Source: an uncultured Porphyromonadaceae bacterium
Lineage (GTDB): Bacteria > Bacteroidota > Bacteroidia > Bacteroidales > Coprobacteraceae
Direction of reading: 5' to 3'
DNA length: 64,000 nucleotides
NCBI GenBank assembly: GCA_900545915.1
Contig: URAV01000002.1
Location: 1-64,000, forward strand
Below are positions 54,386 to 62,030 of this stretch, in pieces (the stretch's first letter is position 1; each line of letters begins with the position of its first letter). The position numbers were made by a program, and so were the translations under genes. A model generated the notes under the pieces. It did no database searches and had not been told where the DNA came from. It was given only the letters and a program-made list of their open reading frames with translations.

Positions 54386-54802
54386 ATGGCAGATACGGTC
54401 AGTAAGGAAAAGCGTTCGGAAATAATGTCCCATGTAACTGGGAAAGAAACGAAACCCGAAATAATAGTCCGGAAATATTTGTTTTCTCATGGTCTAAGAT
54501 ACAGGAAGAATGTAAAACAATTACCGGGCACTCCGGATATTGTCTTACCGAAATATAAAACGGTAGTGTTTGTCAACGGCTGTTTTTGGCATGGCCATAA
54601 AGAATGTAAGTATTCTCATTTGCCATCTACTAATATCGAATATTGGGAGAAAAAGATTGCGGATAATTTAGAAAGGGATAAACGGAAGAAAAGAGAATTA
54701 GAAGAGTTGGGGTATCATGTACTGATTGTGTGGCAGTGCCAGCTAAAACCGAAAGTCAGAACTAAAAATTTAGAAAACTTATATCATAATATCGTAAAAT
54801 AA
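54386..54802 (+). CDS. vsr: Vsr-family DNA mismatch (very short patch) endonuclease
   Basis: The 138-residue protein is full length for the family. TPDIVLPKYKTVVFVNGCFW (residues 49-68) carries the metal-binding Asp51, followed by HGHKECKYSHLP with His69 and His71. KEKRSEIMSHVTGKETKPE is the usual N-terminus. In E. coli Vsr nicks T:G mismatches from deaminated 5-methylcytosine. With an associated GHKL ATPase it may instead act as the restriction nuclease. It begins directly after the ATPase stop codon. Confidence 0.93.
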   Translation: MADTVSKEKRSEIMSHVTGKETKPEIIVRKYLFSHGLRYRKNVKQLPGTPDIVLPKYKTVVFVNGCFWHGHKECKYSHLPSTNIEYWEKKIADNLERDKRKKRELEELGYHVLIVWQCQLKPKVRTKNLENLYHNIVK

Positions 54803-54837
54803 TTACTTTTTTCCACAACTAAATATTCTACCAATAC

Positions 54838-55257
54838 TTATTCCGTTCGGTTTTGTTCGGTATCCACGAAAATTATATCGGCAAAATAACGCCCCAAGAC
54901 AAGTCTTGTCGTCAAGATATCTGCCATCCAACCAGCAAACATAAGCGATAAAATTATCCAATATAATAATGATAAATCGGCAAATGAATGGACTATATCA
55001 TATCCTTGCCTCTCGAAAGGCTTAACTTCAAACCGCTTCGTATAAGCAACAGCCAATAGGAAGTAAAATATAGAAATTATTATAAATAACCGATTCTCGA
55101 CTATTGAGAGCAAGGCTGTTTTGCAGGCCATATTCCGCTCATTTTTCATCGGGTAGATTTTACCGATTGCTTCCATTATTAGAGGATGAAAAAAGCCTGT
55201 TTTGTATGGAATTTCGCTCGCAGAACCATCACTGTATTTCTTTTCAGTTATTCGCAT
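54838..55257 (-). CDS. Hypothetical small membrane protein
   Basis: The 139-residue product has two predicted membrane helices (about residues 55-75, RLFIIISIFYFLLAVAYT, and about 92-112, LSLLYWIILSLMFAGWMADI). No family was recognised. It converges with vsr across a 35-base gap. It may be a standalone cargo gene. Confidence 0.5.
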   Translation of the reverse strand: MRITEKKYSDGSASEIPYKTGFFHPLIMEAIGKIYPMKNERNMACKTALLSIVENRLFIIISIFYFLLAVAYTKRFEVKPFERQGYDIVHSFADLSLLYWIILSLMFAGWMADILTTRLVLGRYFADIIFVDTEQNRTE

Positions 55258-55371
55258 GGAAACTGTTTAGTTTTTTCACCTATATATTTATACATACTAA
55301 TGCTAATTAAAATATTTATTTCTCGATAAATTTAGGTAAAAAAAATAATGAACTAAGACATAAATAGCAAA

Positions 55372-55395
55372 AGACTCTCCCGATAGGAAGAGTCT
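55372..55395 (-). terminator. Intrinsic terminator after the ardC-like gene
   Basis: On the minus strand AGACTCTTCC pairs with GGAGAGTCT around TATCG and is followed by TTTTGC. It lies 13 bases past the ardC stop. Confidence 0.8.
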
Positions 55396-55407
55396 AAAAT
55401 TTAAAAA

Positions 55408-56469
55408 TCAAACATTTGATACATTTGTCTCTCTTGGGACAAATGCATCCGCATCTATCGATATATGATTAAATATGAATTTAACGGTTTTTGAAACGTC
55501 TCCTAAAACAGACATTAGAAACTTGGGTTCTTCTTTCATATTTTTAATCCAACTATTAAGATAAGCTATGTTATTTTCACGGATTTTATTACTTACACCA
55601 AGATACAATCCGGCTACAGTTGCGGACAATTCCGCTACTAATTCTTCACGACCGTAACTTTTCGTTCCGAAAAAACCTTCCATTTTCCGGTTAAGTCTGT
55701 TTTTCGTTCCTGTACTATGGCTCATTTCATGTAAAGCTGTACTATAAAAACTTTCTCCATCTTTGAATTGTCTTTTCAAAGGCAAAGAAATATAGTCTTG
55801 TATCGGTGAATAAAATGCCTCATCACTTAATTCTATACTAACAGGGCATACCCATGTTTGAGCATTAAACAAGTCATCGAGAGTTGAATTTACATACATC
55901 CCCGAGATTTCCTCCCGCATTTTATCTTTGAATAATTCTTGTTTCGATAACCAATTTTCAGGATATTTCTCTGCATAATCGGTCAAATCTAAGTTAAAAA
56001 CATTATATGATTTTAGACACGGTACTGTATGGTATTTCTCCTGTTCCGTATTCGAAAGTTCTTTATATTCCTTTTCCGTTATTTTCTTATGCGTATCATC
56101 ATGGTAATATAAACGGCAAACATAATATACAGGAAAAGAATGCGAACCTTTTTTTATAGTAAGGTTTAATTCTTTAGCTTGTAAAAACGTGAGGAAAACA
56201 GGGGTTTTAAACGAATACATTTCGCATAATATAGCCAACATAAATGCATTTCCATGCGAATAATGTCTGCCGGATATATTTTGCGGTATAAAATTTTTTT
56301 TGATTGTACATGACAACCAAGGCTTTTGCCAATCAGCTTGTATTTTCTGCATCCGGTCAATTACGAGATCGGCAAAGGTTTGTAACGTCTTATCAAAATT
56401 CGAGGTTATGCAAGTGCCAGAGGCGTATGCCTTTGTTTCTGTTCTTTGATTTGATTTTTTTGTTTCCAT
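55408..56469 (-). CDS. ArdC-like antirestriction protein with zincin metallopeptidase motif
   Basis: Taking the ATG of METKKSNQ (56469) gives about 353 residues. The N-terminal ArdC-type ssDNA-binding domain includes WQKPWLSC and FIPQNISGRHYSHGNAFML. FLTFLQAKELNLTIKKGSHS is a further family segment. The C-terminal zincin domain has HEMSHSTGTKNRLNRK (HExxH at about 247-251), and the third ligand region is REELVAELSATVAGL. ArdC of related elements protects incoming DNA from restriction. It is preceded by structured leader copy B. Confidence 0.88.
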   Translation of the reverse strand: METKKSNQRTETKAYASGTCITSNFDKTLQTFADLVIDRMQKIQADWQKPWLSCTIKKNFIPQNISGRHYSHGNAFMLAILCEMYSFKTPVFLTFLQAKELNLTIKKGSHSFPVYYVCRLYYHDDTHKKITEKEYKELSNTEQEKYHTVPCLKSYNVFNLDLTDYAEKYPENWLSKQELFKDKMREEISGMYVNSTLDDLFNAQTWVCPVSIELSDEAFYSPIQDYISLPLKRQFKDGESFYSTALHEMSHSTGTKNRLNRKMEGFFGTKSYGREELVAELSATVAGLYLGVSNKIRENNIAYLNSWIKNMKEEPKFLMSVLGDVSKTVKFIFNHISIDADAFVPRETNVSNV

Positions 56470-56487
56470 ACGACTTTTTTTTTGCAA

Positions 56488-56682
56488 TTACCGTCGGCGG
56501 TATTCCTTTGTTTCTGAGCAAAAAAAAATGAAGTGTAGCCGGGGAACAGGGCTTTAGATAAAAATACGACCTCACAATAGTGAGTGTGGAGATTTTTATC
56601 TAAACCGACAAGGACCGACCTTGTTACCCGAAAGCGAAACGAATAACTTTGCTCAGAAAACTAAGGAAATACCACCGGTAAC
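56488..56682 (-). ncRNA. Structured leader RNA, copy B
   Basis: The outer arms TTACC (56488) and GGTAA (56677), then GGTATTCC with GGAAATACC, and TCTGAGCAAA with TTTGCTCAGA, make a long stem. The inner TTTAGATAAAAAT (56553) pairs with ATTTTTATCTAAA (56592). Small hairpins CTCAC/GTGAG and ACAAGG/CCTTGT lie beside it. It ends about 19 bases before the ardC ATG on the minus strand. The layout and conserved blocks are those of copy A. Confidence 0.72.
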
Positions 56683-56868
56683 GAATAAAAAGGGAGTAGG
56701 AACATTATAAATAGAACAAAAAGGAAATCTGAAAAAAGCCGTTAATGAATTACCTACGAGCCAAACAAAAAATTAATATAACCGATTTAAAAATATCGGT
56801 AAAAAAAGAAAAGGGATATTGATTTACAATCCCCTTTCCAAAATTTATCAAGACCAGAAATAAAATAA
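56683..56868. other. Short non-coding gap before the leader RNA
   Basis: Nothing was recognised. It should contain the promoter of the ardC transcript and the end of the integrase gene's 3' region. Confidence 0.3.
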
Positions 56869-58098
56869 TCATATAATTGCTTTATAATACTTTTCAACAG
56901 CTATTTTTTCCATATCTGTTTTAATTTTATTCTTCGTTATTCTTGCATAAATTTGTGTCGTTTTTATATCCGAATGCCCTAGCATCATCTGTACTGTTTC
57001 TATCGGTACACCTCGTTCTAAAGTTACAGTAGTGGCGAACGTATGCCTAGCCACATGGAAAGTCAAGGTTTTATTTATACCGCATATATCGGCTATTTCT
57101 TTCAAATAAGCGTTTACTTTTTGATTGGTCACAATGGGGAATATTTTACCGGTTGCTTGTGTGTAATTATACTTATGAAGAAGTTTTACCGGAATATCGG
57201 TTAACAATACTTGCGCTTTCACATTAGTTTTGTTCCGTTTGGTTATAATCCAATACTCATTATTTTCACTCACATAAATTTGGTCTTTTGTCAAAGTATT
57301 AATATCTGTAAATGCCAACCCTGTAAAACAGGAAAAAATAAATGCATCACGGACTTTTTCCAATCTTACGCATGATGCTGGTTTATTCAGCAACAACGTT
57401 AATTCCTCTTCTGTCAAAGGCTCTCTATGTGTCAAGCTTTTTTTCACCGGGAAATCGTCAAAAGGATTATAATTTATTATATTTCTTTTGACGGCTTCTT
57501 TGCCTAAAGCACGTAAATATCGTAAAGGCTTGCAGGCTGTATTCAGTTGCAGTTTGCATTTAGTCAATAAATACAATTCAAAATTCTCCATCATTGTAAC
57601 ATCGATATTCGCAAACTCAATATCTTCAACCTTATATTTTTCTTTTATAAAGTCTTTCAGTCTAATCATCGTAAGTTTATACCGGGAAAGAGTTGAAGAA
57701 GTCAAAAGATCCGCTTTAACCTTTTCCTCTTGTCTCTGAATCACTTCATCGAATACAGCCAACAAAGTTAGTGGCTTAGGGGGAAAAAGAGTTTTTTTCC
57801 CCTGATAGATTTCCTTAATTCCTGACGATGTCGGGATTTCCCCTTTATCCTCTATCATTTTTTTTATACTTTTCAGCTTATCCGCAATCTTATCCAATTC
57901 CTCGTTTATCTCTCTCGCTTCATTGGAATAACCTTTTGCACGCTGGCTATTACTATTCCACATTTTCGGCAAAATATCAACATGAGTAAGAATTTCACTC
58001 ATACCGTTACAAGCAAATTTAACAAGTATCGATACATGACCATTTTTTTTCTTTACACTCGTTCTTAGATAGAACTTAATACTAAATCTTTTACTCAT
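56869..58098 (-). CDS. int: Tyrosine integrase of the ICE
   Basis: The 409-residue site-specific recombinase (ATG at 58098) integrates the element at tRNA-Lys. It has the Bacteroidota layout: an arm-binding N-terminal domain (FSIKFYLRTSVKKKNGHVSI), a SAM-like core-binding domain (TLSRYKLTMIRLKDFIKEKY) and the catalytic domain. The catalytic Lys is in WIITKRNKT, the HxxR box is HVARHTFAT and the last residues are LGHSDIKTTQIYARI with Tyr. The first Arg position reads CFTGLAFTDI, with no Arg, as in IntDOT-type enzymes. It sits next to attR. Confidence 0.94.
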   Translation of the reverse strand: MSKRFSIKFYLRTSVKKKNGHVSILVKFACNGMSEILTHVDILPKMWNSNSQRAKGYSNEAREINEELDKIADKLKSIKKMIEDKGEIPTSSGIKEIYQGKKTLFPPKPLTLLAVFDEVIQRQEEKVKADLLTSSTLSRYKLTMIRLKDFIKEKYKVEDIEFANIDVTMMENFELYLLTKCKLQLNTACKPLRYLRALGKEAVKRNIINYNPFDDFPVKKSLTHREPLTEEELTLLLNKPASCVRLEKVRDAFIFSCFTGLAFTDINTLTKDQIYVSENNEYWIITKRNKTNVKAQVLLTDIPVKLLHKYNYTQATGKIFPIVTNQKVNAYLKEIADICGINKTLTFHVARHTFATTVTLERGVPIETVQMMLGHSDIKTTQIYARITKNKIKTDMEKIAVEKYYKAII

Positions 58099-58104
58099 AA
58101 TCAA

Positions 58105-58464
58105 TCGTTTTAACAGTTAAAATTAAACTTAAATAATTGATTAGTAAGCGAATACCGGAAAGACATTTATAGGACATTACAGATCATAAAAAGACAATTT
58201 CATTAATTCTAAGAACCTACTCCAAATGAAATAGATAAAAGGTGTCTTTATATGGCATTTCCTGACCTTTAAAAACAGTAAAAAAAGCAGCATTTTTCTC
58301 CATAAAACACAAAATTCAAATGGCTTTATTTGGCTAATTACCAGTGACATATATACCATTTTTGTGTACAAAAAATTTGTTAACAAAATTGCCTACGTTT
58401 TTTACTACAAACTACCGTCTTTTTTCTGTCTTTTTATGGCTCTCCAAGCAGACAGATAAAAACG
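58105..58464. other. Element right end, non-coding
   Basis: No gene was recognised between the integrase start and the right attachment repeat. It should contain the integrase promoter and arm-type binding sites. A 69-residue minus frame here has no recognisable feature. Confidence 0.4.
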
Positions 58465-58557
58465 AAAAAAGTCCTTAGATAACTGTATCTAAGGACTTTA
58501 AGCGTCAAGTCAGAGACTTTAAAGACTGTTTCCAGTGACCCCGGAGAGGCTCGAACT
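58465..58557. repeat. Right attachment-site direct repeat (attR)
   Basis: This stretch is identical to 14677-14769 over 93 bp and restores the 3' end and terminator of tRNA-Lys, so the tRNA gene stays functional after integration. Confidence 0.93.
58469..58498 (-). terminator. tRNA-Lys terminator, element-borne copy
   Basis: This has the same hairpin as 14681-14710 and lies 37 bases after the tRNA 3' end, with a T run on the minus strand. Confidence 0.8.
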
Positions 58558-58608
58558 CTCGACCCAATGATTAAGAGTCATTTGCTCTACCAACTGAGCT
58601 ACGGAGTC
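58536..58608 (-). tRNA. tRNA-Lys (anticodon CUU)
   Basis: The 73-base cloverleaf is complete. Acceptor GACTCCG pairs with CGGGGTC. The D-arm is GCTC/GAGC. The anticodon stem AATGA/TCATT holds loop CTCTTAA (anticodon CTT). The T-stem is GAGAG/CTCTC with TTCGAGC. The discriminator is A and CCA is not encoded. It is the integration target of the ICE. Confidence 0.97.
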
Positions 58609-58631
58609 ATTTCTTTTGTCGGTTGCGGTTG

Positions 58632-58639
58632 CAAAAGTA
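58632..58639 (-). promoter_or_regulatory. Putative -7 promoter of tRNA-Lys
   Basis: TACTTTTG on the minus strand matches TAnnTTTG, 24 bases before the tRNA start. Confidence 0.65.
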
Positions 58640-58679
58640 ATGCTTTTCAAAAAAATGACAAAACGTTTTCAATAAAATT

Positions 58680-59483
58680 TTATTCGAAATTGTAATATTC
58701 TGAAGGATGATTTCTTTTAAGAGCAACTAACTGAACATCCTTTCCCACACGTATTCCCTCCTGATAAAGACGATATTCTACTGTTTTATAGGCCAATTCG
58801 GGATGATTATTTTCCCGGCTCAAATGACAAAGAAAAATATATTGCATATCTTCCGTAAAATTCCGAGCCAAAAATTCTGCCGTATCGGCATTACTCATGT
58901 GACCGTTCGGGTTAATGATTCTTTGTTTCAAATGCGGAGGGTATGTTCCATGAGTCAACATCTCAATATCATAATTCGCCTCTATAACCAAATAATTCGC
59001 TTTGCGAAGATAGTGTGCCACACCCGGAGGAATATGTCCGAGATCTGTAGCAAAAGCAAATTTTCGGTCTCCGTATTCTATAAAGTAACCGACATTATCC
59101 GTACCGTCATGAGGAACTTCAAACGAAGTAATCTTAAAATCCCGAATCTCAAAAGGGACTTCCTTACAGATAGGATGACATGCCGTATAAATCTTCTCGG
59201 TCATGCAATAGCTGCGATTCATTCCGGCAAGAATTTCCTTTGTCGTATATACCGGAATAAAATATTTTTCACCCAAACAACCTGCAGACTTTATATGGTC
59301 GGCATGGTCATGAGTGATACACAGACCGACAATATTTTCAAACGGGATATTATGTTCTTTTAAGTGCTTCTTTATAGTGCGTATGCCTATACCTGCATCG
59401 ATCAGAATTCCATATTCGTCATTTCCAAGATAATAACAATTTCCGCTGCTTCCGCTGGCAAGGCTCAAAAAACGTAAATTCAT
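58680..59483 (-). CDS. MBL-fold metallo-hydrolase (YycJ/WalJ-like)
   Basis: This 267-residue hydrolase has the metal-binding box THDHADHIKSAG (about residues 59-70). SLASGSSGNCYYLGNDEYGI near the N-terminus is the typical opening of the YycJ/WalJ type. ATDLGHIP (about 146-153) and FLCHLSRENNHPE (about 219-231) supply further ligands. Relatives are thought to act in DNA repair or cell-wall-linked processes. The promoter element TATCTTTG (59515-59522) lies just upstream. Confidence 0.9.
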   Translation of the reverse strand: MNLRFLSLASGSSGNCYYLGNDEYGILIDAGIGIRTIKKHLKEHNIPFENIVGLCITHDHADHIKSAGCLGEKYFIPVYTTKEILAGMNRSYCMTEKIYTACHPICKEVPFEIRDFKITSFEVPHDGTDNVGYFIEYGDRKFAFATDLGHIPPGVAHYLRKANYLVIEANYDIEMLTHGTYPPHLKQRIINPNGHMSNADTAEFLARNFTEDMQYIFLCHLSRENNHPELAYKTVEYRLYQEGIRVGKDVQLVALKRNHPSEYYNFE

Positions 59484-59514
59484 CTACAAACTCTCTTTTT
59501 GTCTTTGAAGTCTA

Positions 59515-59522
59515 CAAAGATA
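59515..59522 (-). promoter_or_regulatory. Putative -7 promoter of the MBL gene
   Basis: TATCTTTG on the minus strand matches TAnnTTTG, 32 bases before the start codon. Confidence 0.6.
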
Positions 59523-59555
59523 ATTCTTTTGCGTCAAAAAAAGAGGATTGCCAGA

Positions 59556-60263
59556 CTATTTATAAAGTAAAAATATACACGGCTTTTTACCCAAATCAGG
59601 TTTCTCTTTATTCCATTCCTTTAATGTCAAGGTACGGATATACTCATCTTCACACGTAATATTCGCTGCGATACACAATTTAGTGCGAGGATTGCATATT
59701 TTTATAAAATCATCTATAATACGACTGTTTCGATAAGGTGTCTCTATGAATATCTGCGTCTCATTCTCGGCATAAATTCGATGTTCCAGAATTTTCAGCA
59801 TCCGTGCCCGCTCTCCGGCATCTATCGGCAAATAGCCGTGAAAAGCGAAACTCTGACCGTTAAACCCCGAAGCCATCAACGACATCAAGATAGATGACGG
59901 CCCGACTAAAGGAACCACCTTATATCCGGCTCGCTGGGCAATCGCCACGACATCCGCACCGGGATCGGCAATTGCCGGACATCCGGCCTCCGAAATAATT
60001 CCGACGGAAAAACCTGCAGCTAATGGCGTCAGATAATCCGAAACCTCTTCGGGACGTGTATGTCCGTTCAATGTATAAAATGTCAAGGAATCTATATTGA
60101 TTTCCGGATTCGATTTTTTTAGGAAACGACGTGCTGTACGGATATTCTCCACTATAAAATGAGAGATACCGGATATTATCGTATTATTATAAGCCGGCAA
60201 TACTCGATCTACCGGCGTGTCTCCCAATGTTACAGGGATCAGATAAAGTGCTGCTGAATGCAT
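59556..60263 (-). CDS. RsmI-like SAM-dependent rRNA methyltransferase
   Basis: The ATG at 60263 (MHSAALYLIPVTLGDT) gives 235 residues; an upstream extension would pass through the promoter and is rejected. The tetrapyrrole-methylase fold is seen in LIPVTLGDTP (about residues 8-17), ISEAGCPAIADPGADVVAIA (about 109-128) and VPLVGPSSILMSLMASGFNG (about 136-155). The product is likely 16S rRNA ribose methylation, as in the RsmI family. Bacteroidota also carry a shorter paralogue, so the exact site is uncertain. Confidence 0.85.
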   Translation of the reverse strand: MHSAALYLIPVTLGDTPVDRVLPAYNNTIISGISHFIVENIRTARRFLKKSNPEINIDSLTFYTLNGHTRPEEVSDYLTPLAAGFSVGIISEAGCPAIADPGADVVAIAQRAGYKVVPLVGPSSILMSLMASGFNGQSFAFHGYLPIDAGERARMLKILEHRIYAENETQIFIETPYRNSRIIDDFIKICNPRTKLCIAANITCEDEYIRTLTLKEWNKEKPDLGKKPCIFLLYK

Positions 60264-60283
60264 AGGTACAATACTCTTTGCGA

Positions 60284-60291
60284 CAAAGGTA
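60284..60291 (-). promoter_or_regulatory. Putative -7 promoter of the RsmI-like gene
   Basis: TACCTTTG on the minus strand matches TAnnTTTG, 21 bases before the chosen ATG, and supports that start. Confidence 0.65.
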
Positions 60292-60349
60292 AAGATTTCC
60301 CGGCACTTATCATAAATGCAAAACCGTTTCTTTATATCCGAAAAGTATG

Positions 60350-60357
60350 TAATTTTG
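60350..60357 (+). promoter_or_regulatory. Putative -7 promoter of the RsmF-like gene
   Basis: TAATTTTG matches TAnnTTTG, 21 bases before the ATG at 60379. Confidence 0.6.
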
Positions 60358-60378
60358 TGCAAATAACAGAAACACGAC

Positions 60379-61779
60379 ATGGAATTACCTCTTGCTTTTA
60401 CCGACCGAACAAAAGATTTATTGAAAGACGAATACCCGGCTTTCGAAAAAGCTCTGCGAGAAGAATCTCCGGTAAGTATCCGGCTAAACCCTTTAAAAAC
60501 CAATTCCGGATTGTCCGGGCAAGAGCAAGTTCCTTGGTGTAAAAACGGTTATTACCTGCAAGATCGTCCCGCATTCACATTCGACCCTCGATTCCATGCC
60601 GGAGCTTACTATGTGCAGGAAGCTTCGTCCATGTTTCTCGATCATGTCATCAGGCAGCATATAACCCGACCGGTTCGTTATCTCGACTTATGTGCCGCAC
60701 CCGGTGGAAAAACGACATTGGCCTTATCAGCTCTGCCCGAAGGCAGTCTGGTCGTCTGCAATGAAATAGTCCGTAATCGTGCACATGTTCTTGCAGAGAA
60801 CATAATCAAGTGGGGGAATCCGTACTGTATCGTCACAAATAACGACTCGACAACGTTCAATTCACTGAAACACTATTTCGACGTTATTCTCACCGATGTT
60901 CCTTGTTCCGGAGAAGGCATGTTTCGTAAAGATCCGGCGGCCGTACAAGAGTGGTCTGCATCGAATGTCGGACTATGTTCGGAACGTCAAAAAGAAATAC
61001 TGCATAATATCTGGGATGCTTTACGTCCCGGTGGTATACTGATATACAGCACTTGCACCTACAACACCGATGAGAACGAATTCATAGCCGAATACATACA
61101 AAACAGATTGGGGGCTATACCTTTACCGATAAAAACATATCCAGAATGGGGTATTCATAAAGAATTGACCGGCTCTGTTCCTTGCTACCGGTTTATGCCG
61201 CATGTCACTAAAGGTGAAGGTCTTTTCATGACCGTGTTCCGTAAACCGGAGCACGAAGATATTATTCCAAGAGAAAAGCTCCAAAATCGAATGTCAGCGA
61301 AAAAGAACAAGAATCGAAACGTATGTTCCATTCCCGATAATATCAGATCATGGATCAGAAACAATGAAAGATTCTTCTTCAGTTCTAACGCAAATTCGAT
61401 ATTCGCATTCCCGTCAGAATATTCAGAAGACCTGATCTTGTTCGATTCCCAGACAAATGTTATACATGCAGGAATTCCTTTGGCTCATGCCAAAGGAAAA
61501 GATTATATTCCCGAACATGCGTTAGCTTTATCAACATTCCTGAACCGAAATATTTTTCCGGAAGAAGAGCTACCCCTAAACACAGCTCTATCCTATTTGC
61601 GTAGAGAATCTTTTCAATTGCAAAGCAATGAACGTGATTATTTTCTACTGACATTCGAGGGAATGCCGTTAGGATGGGTAAAAAATCTCGGAAACAGGGC
61701 AAACAATTTATATCCGCAAGAGTGGCGTATCCGAAGCGGATACACCCCTACCCATGCATCATCGGTCGCTCTCAAATAA
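60379..61779 (+). CDS. RsmF/NOP2-type rRNA cytosine-5 methyltransferase
   Basis: This 466-residue enzyme makes 5-methylcytosine in rRNA. The SAM site is YLDLCAAPGGKTTLALSALP (about residues 108-127). The two catalytic cysteines are in TDVPCSGEGMFRKDP (about 175-189) and YSTCTYNTDENEF (about 222-234). A C-terminal PUA-like or RNA-binding domain follows (about 340-466), which fits the RsmF type. The N-terminus begins FTDRTKDLLKDEYPAFEKAL. The promoter is divergent from that of the RsmI-like gene. Confidence 0.93.
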   Translation: MELPLAFTDRTKDLLKDEYPAFEKALREESPVSIRLNPLKTNSGLSGQEQVPWCKNGYYLQDRPAFTFDPRFHAGAYYVQEASSMFLDHVIRQHITRPVRYLDLCAAPGGKTTLALSALPEGSLVVCNEIVRNRAHVLAENIIKWGNPYCIVTNNDSTTFNSLKHYFDVILTDVPCSGEGMFRKDPAAVQEWSASNVGLCSERQKEILHNIWDALRPGGILIYSTCTYNTDENEFIAEYIQNRLGAIPLPIKTYPEWGIHKELTGSVPCYRFMPHVTKGEGLFMTVFRKPEHEDIIPREKLQNRMSAKKNKNRNVCSIPDNIRSWIRNNERFFFSSNANSIFAFPSEYSEDLILFDSQTNVIHAGIPLAHAKGKDYIPEHALALSTFLNRNIFPEEELPLNTALSYLRRESFQLQSNERDYFLLTFEGMPLGWVKNLGNRANNLYPQEWRIRSGYTPTHASSVALK

Positions 61780-61952
61780 GAGATTGTCTGAATTTTCCAA
61801 TAAAAATAATACTATCGTCATCTTTGCATTTTCTTCCGGTTTTTCCCCGTTTCCTCTCGTCAGATAACCCGCTATCATCCTCGTAAAAACGACAAAACAT
61901 CCTCGAAAGAAAATCTCAAACCTGACCCGAGTAAAATTTAGACAGGCTCTTA
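61777..61952. repeat. Short inverted-terminal element (MITE-like), copy B
   Basis: The ends are inverted: AGATTGTCTGAATTTTCC on the left and GAGCCTGTCTAAATTTTAC on the right (reverse complement). The first 60 or so bases match copy A at 8311-8370. It overlaps the rsmF-like stop codon. There is no coding capacity. It may also provide promoter or terminator signals. Confidence 0.5.
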
Positions 61953-61998
61953 GAGCCAGATTCTTATTGCAAAAATAGCAAAAGAAAACCGTATGACC

Positions 61999-62006
61999 TA
62001 TTTTTG
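61999..62006 (+). promoter_or_regulatory. Putative -7 promoter of the RecD-like helicase
   Basis: TATTTTTG matches TAnnTTTG and overlaps the possible upstream TTG start at 62004. The coding start is therefore placed at ATG 62031. Confidence 0.6.
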
Positions 62007-62030
62007 TATTCTACTTTATTTTTTAATAAG

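Larger units (their letters stand above)
14677..58557. mobile_element. Integrative and conjugative element integrated in tRNA-Lys
   Basis: The element is defined by a perfect 93-bp direct repeat at each end, a tyrosine integrase at the right end, a mobilisation block (MobA, MobB, MobC), a full Bacteroidota-type tra operon of CTnDOT-like gene order, ParA and ParB, and accessory genes. One unit with a single repeat copy is about 43.8 kb. No antibiotic resistance gene was recognised. Cargo includes fimbrillins, a restriction-modification-like operon, an ArdC-like protein and a DUF2971/YobI pair. The tra frames are intact, so it may still be transferable. Confidence 0.95.

Noticed and set aside
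60264..60503. 80-residue N-terminal extension of the RsmI-like protein
   Set aside because: It lies upstream of the TACCTTTG promoter and overlaps the divergent RsmF-like gene. The family normally starts at the IPVTLGD region.
62004..62030. TTG start of the RecD-like helicase at 62004
   Set aside because: It overlaps the -7 promoter element, so it would not be in the transcript. ATG 62031 is used.
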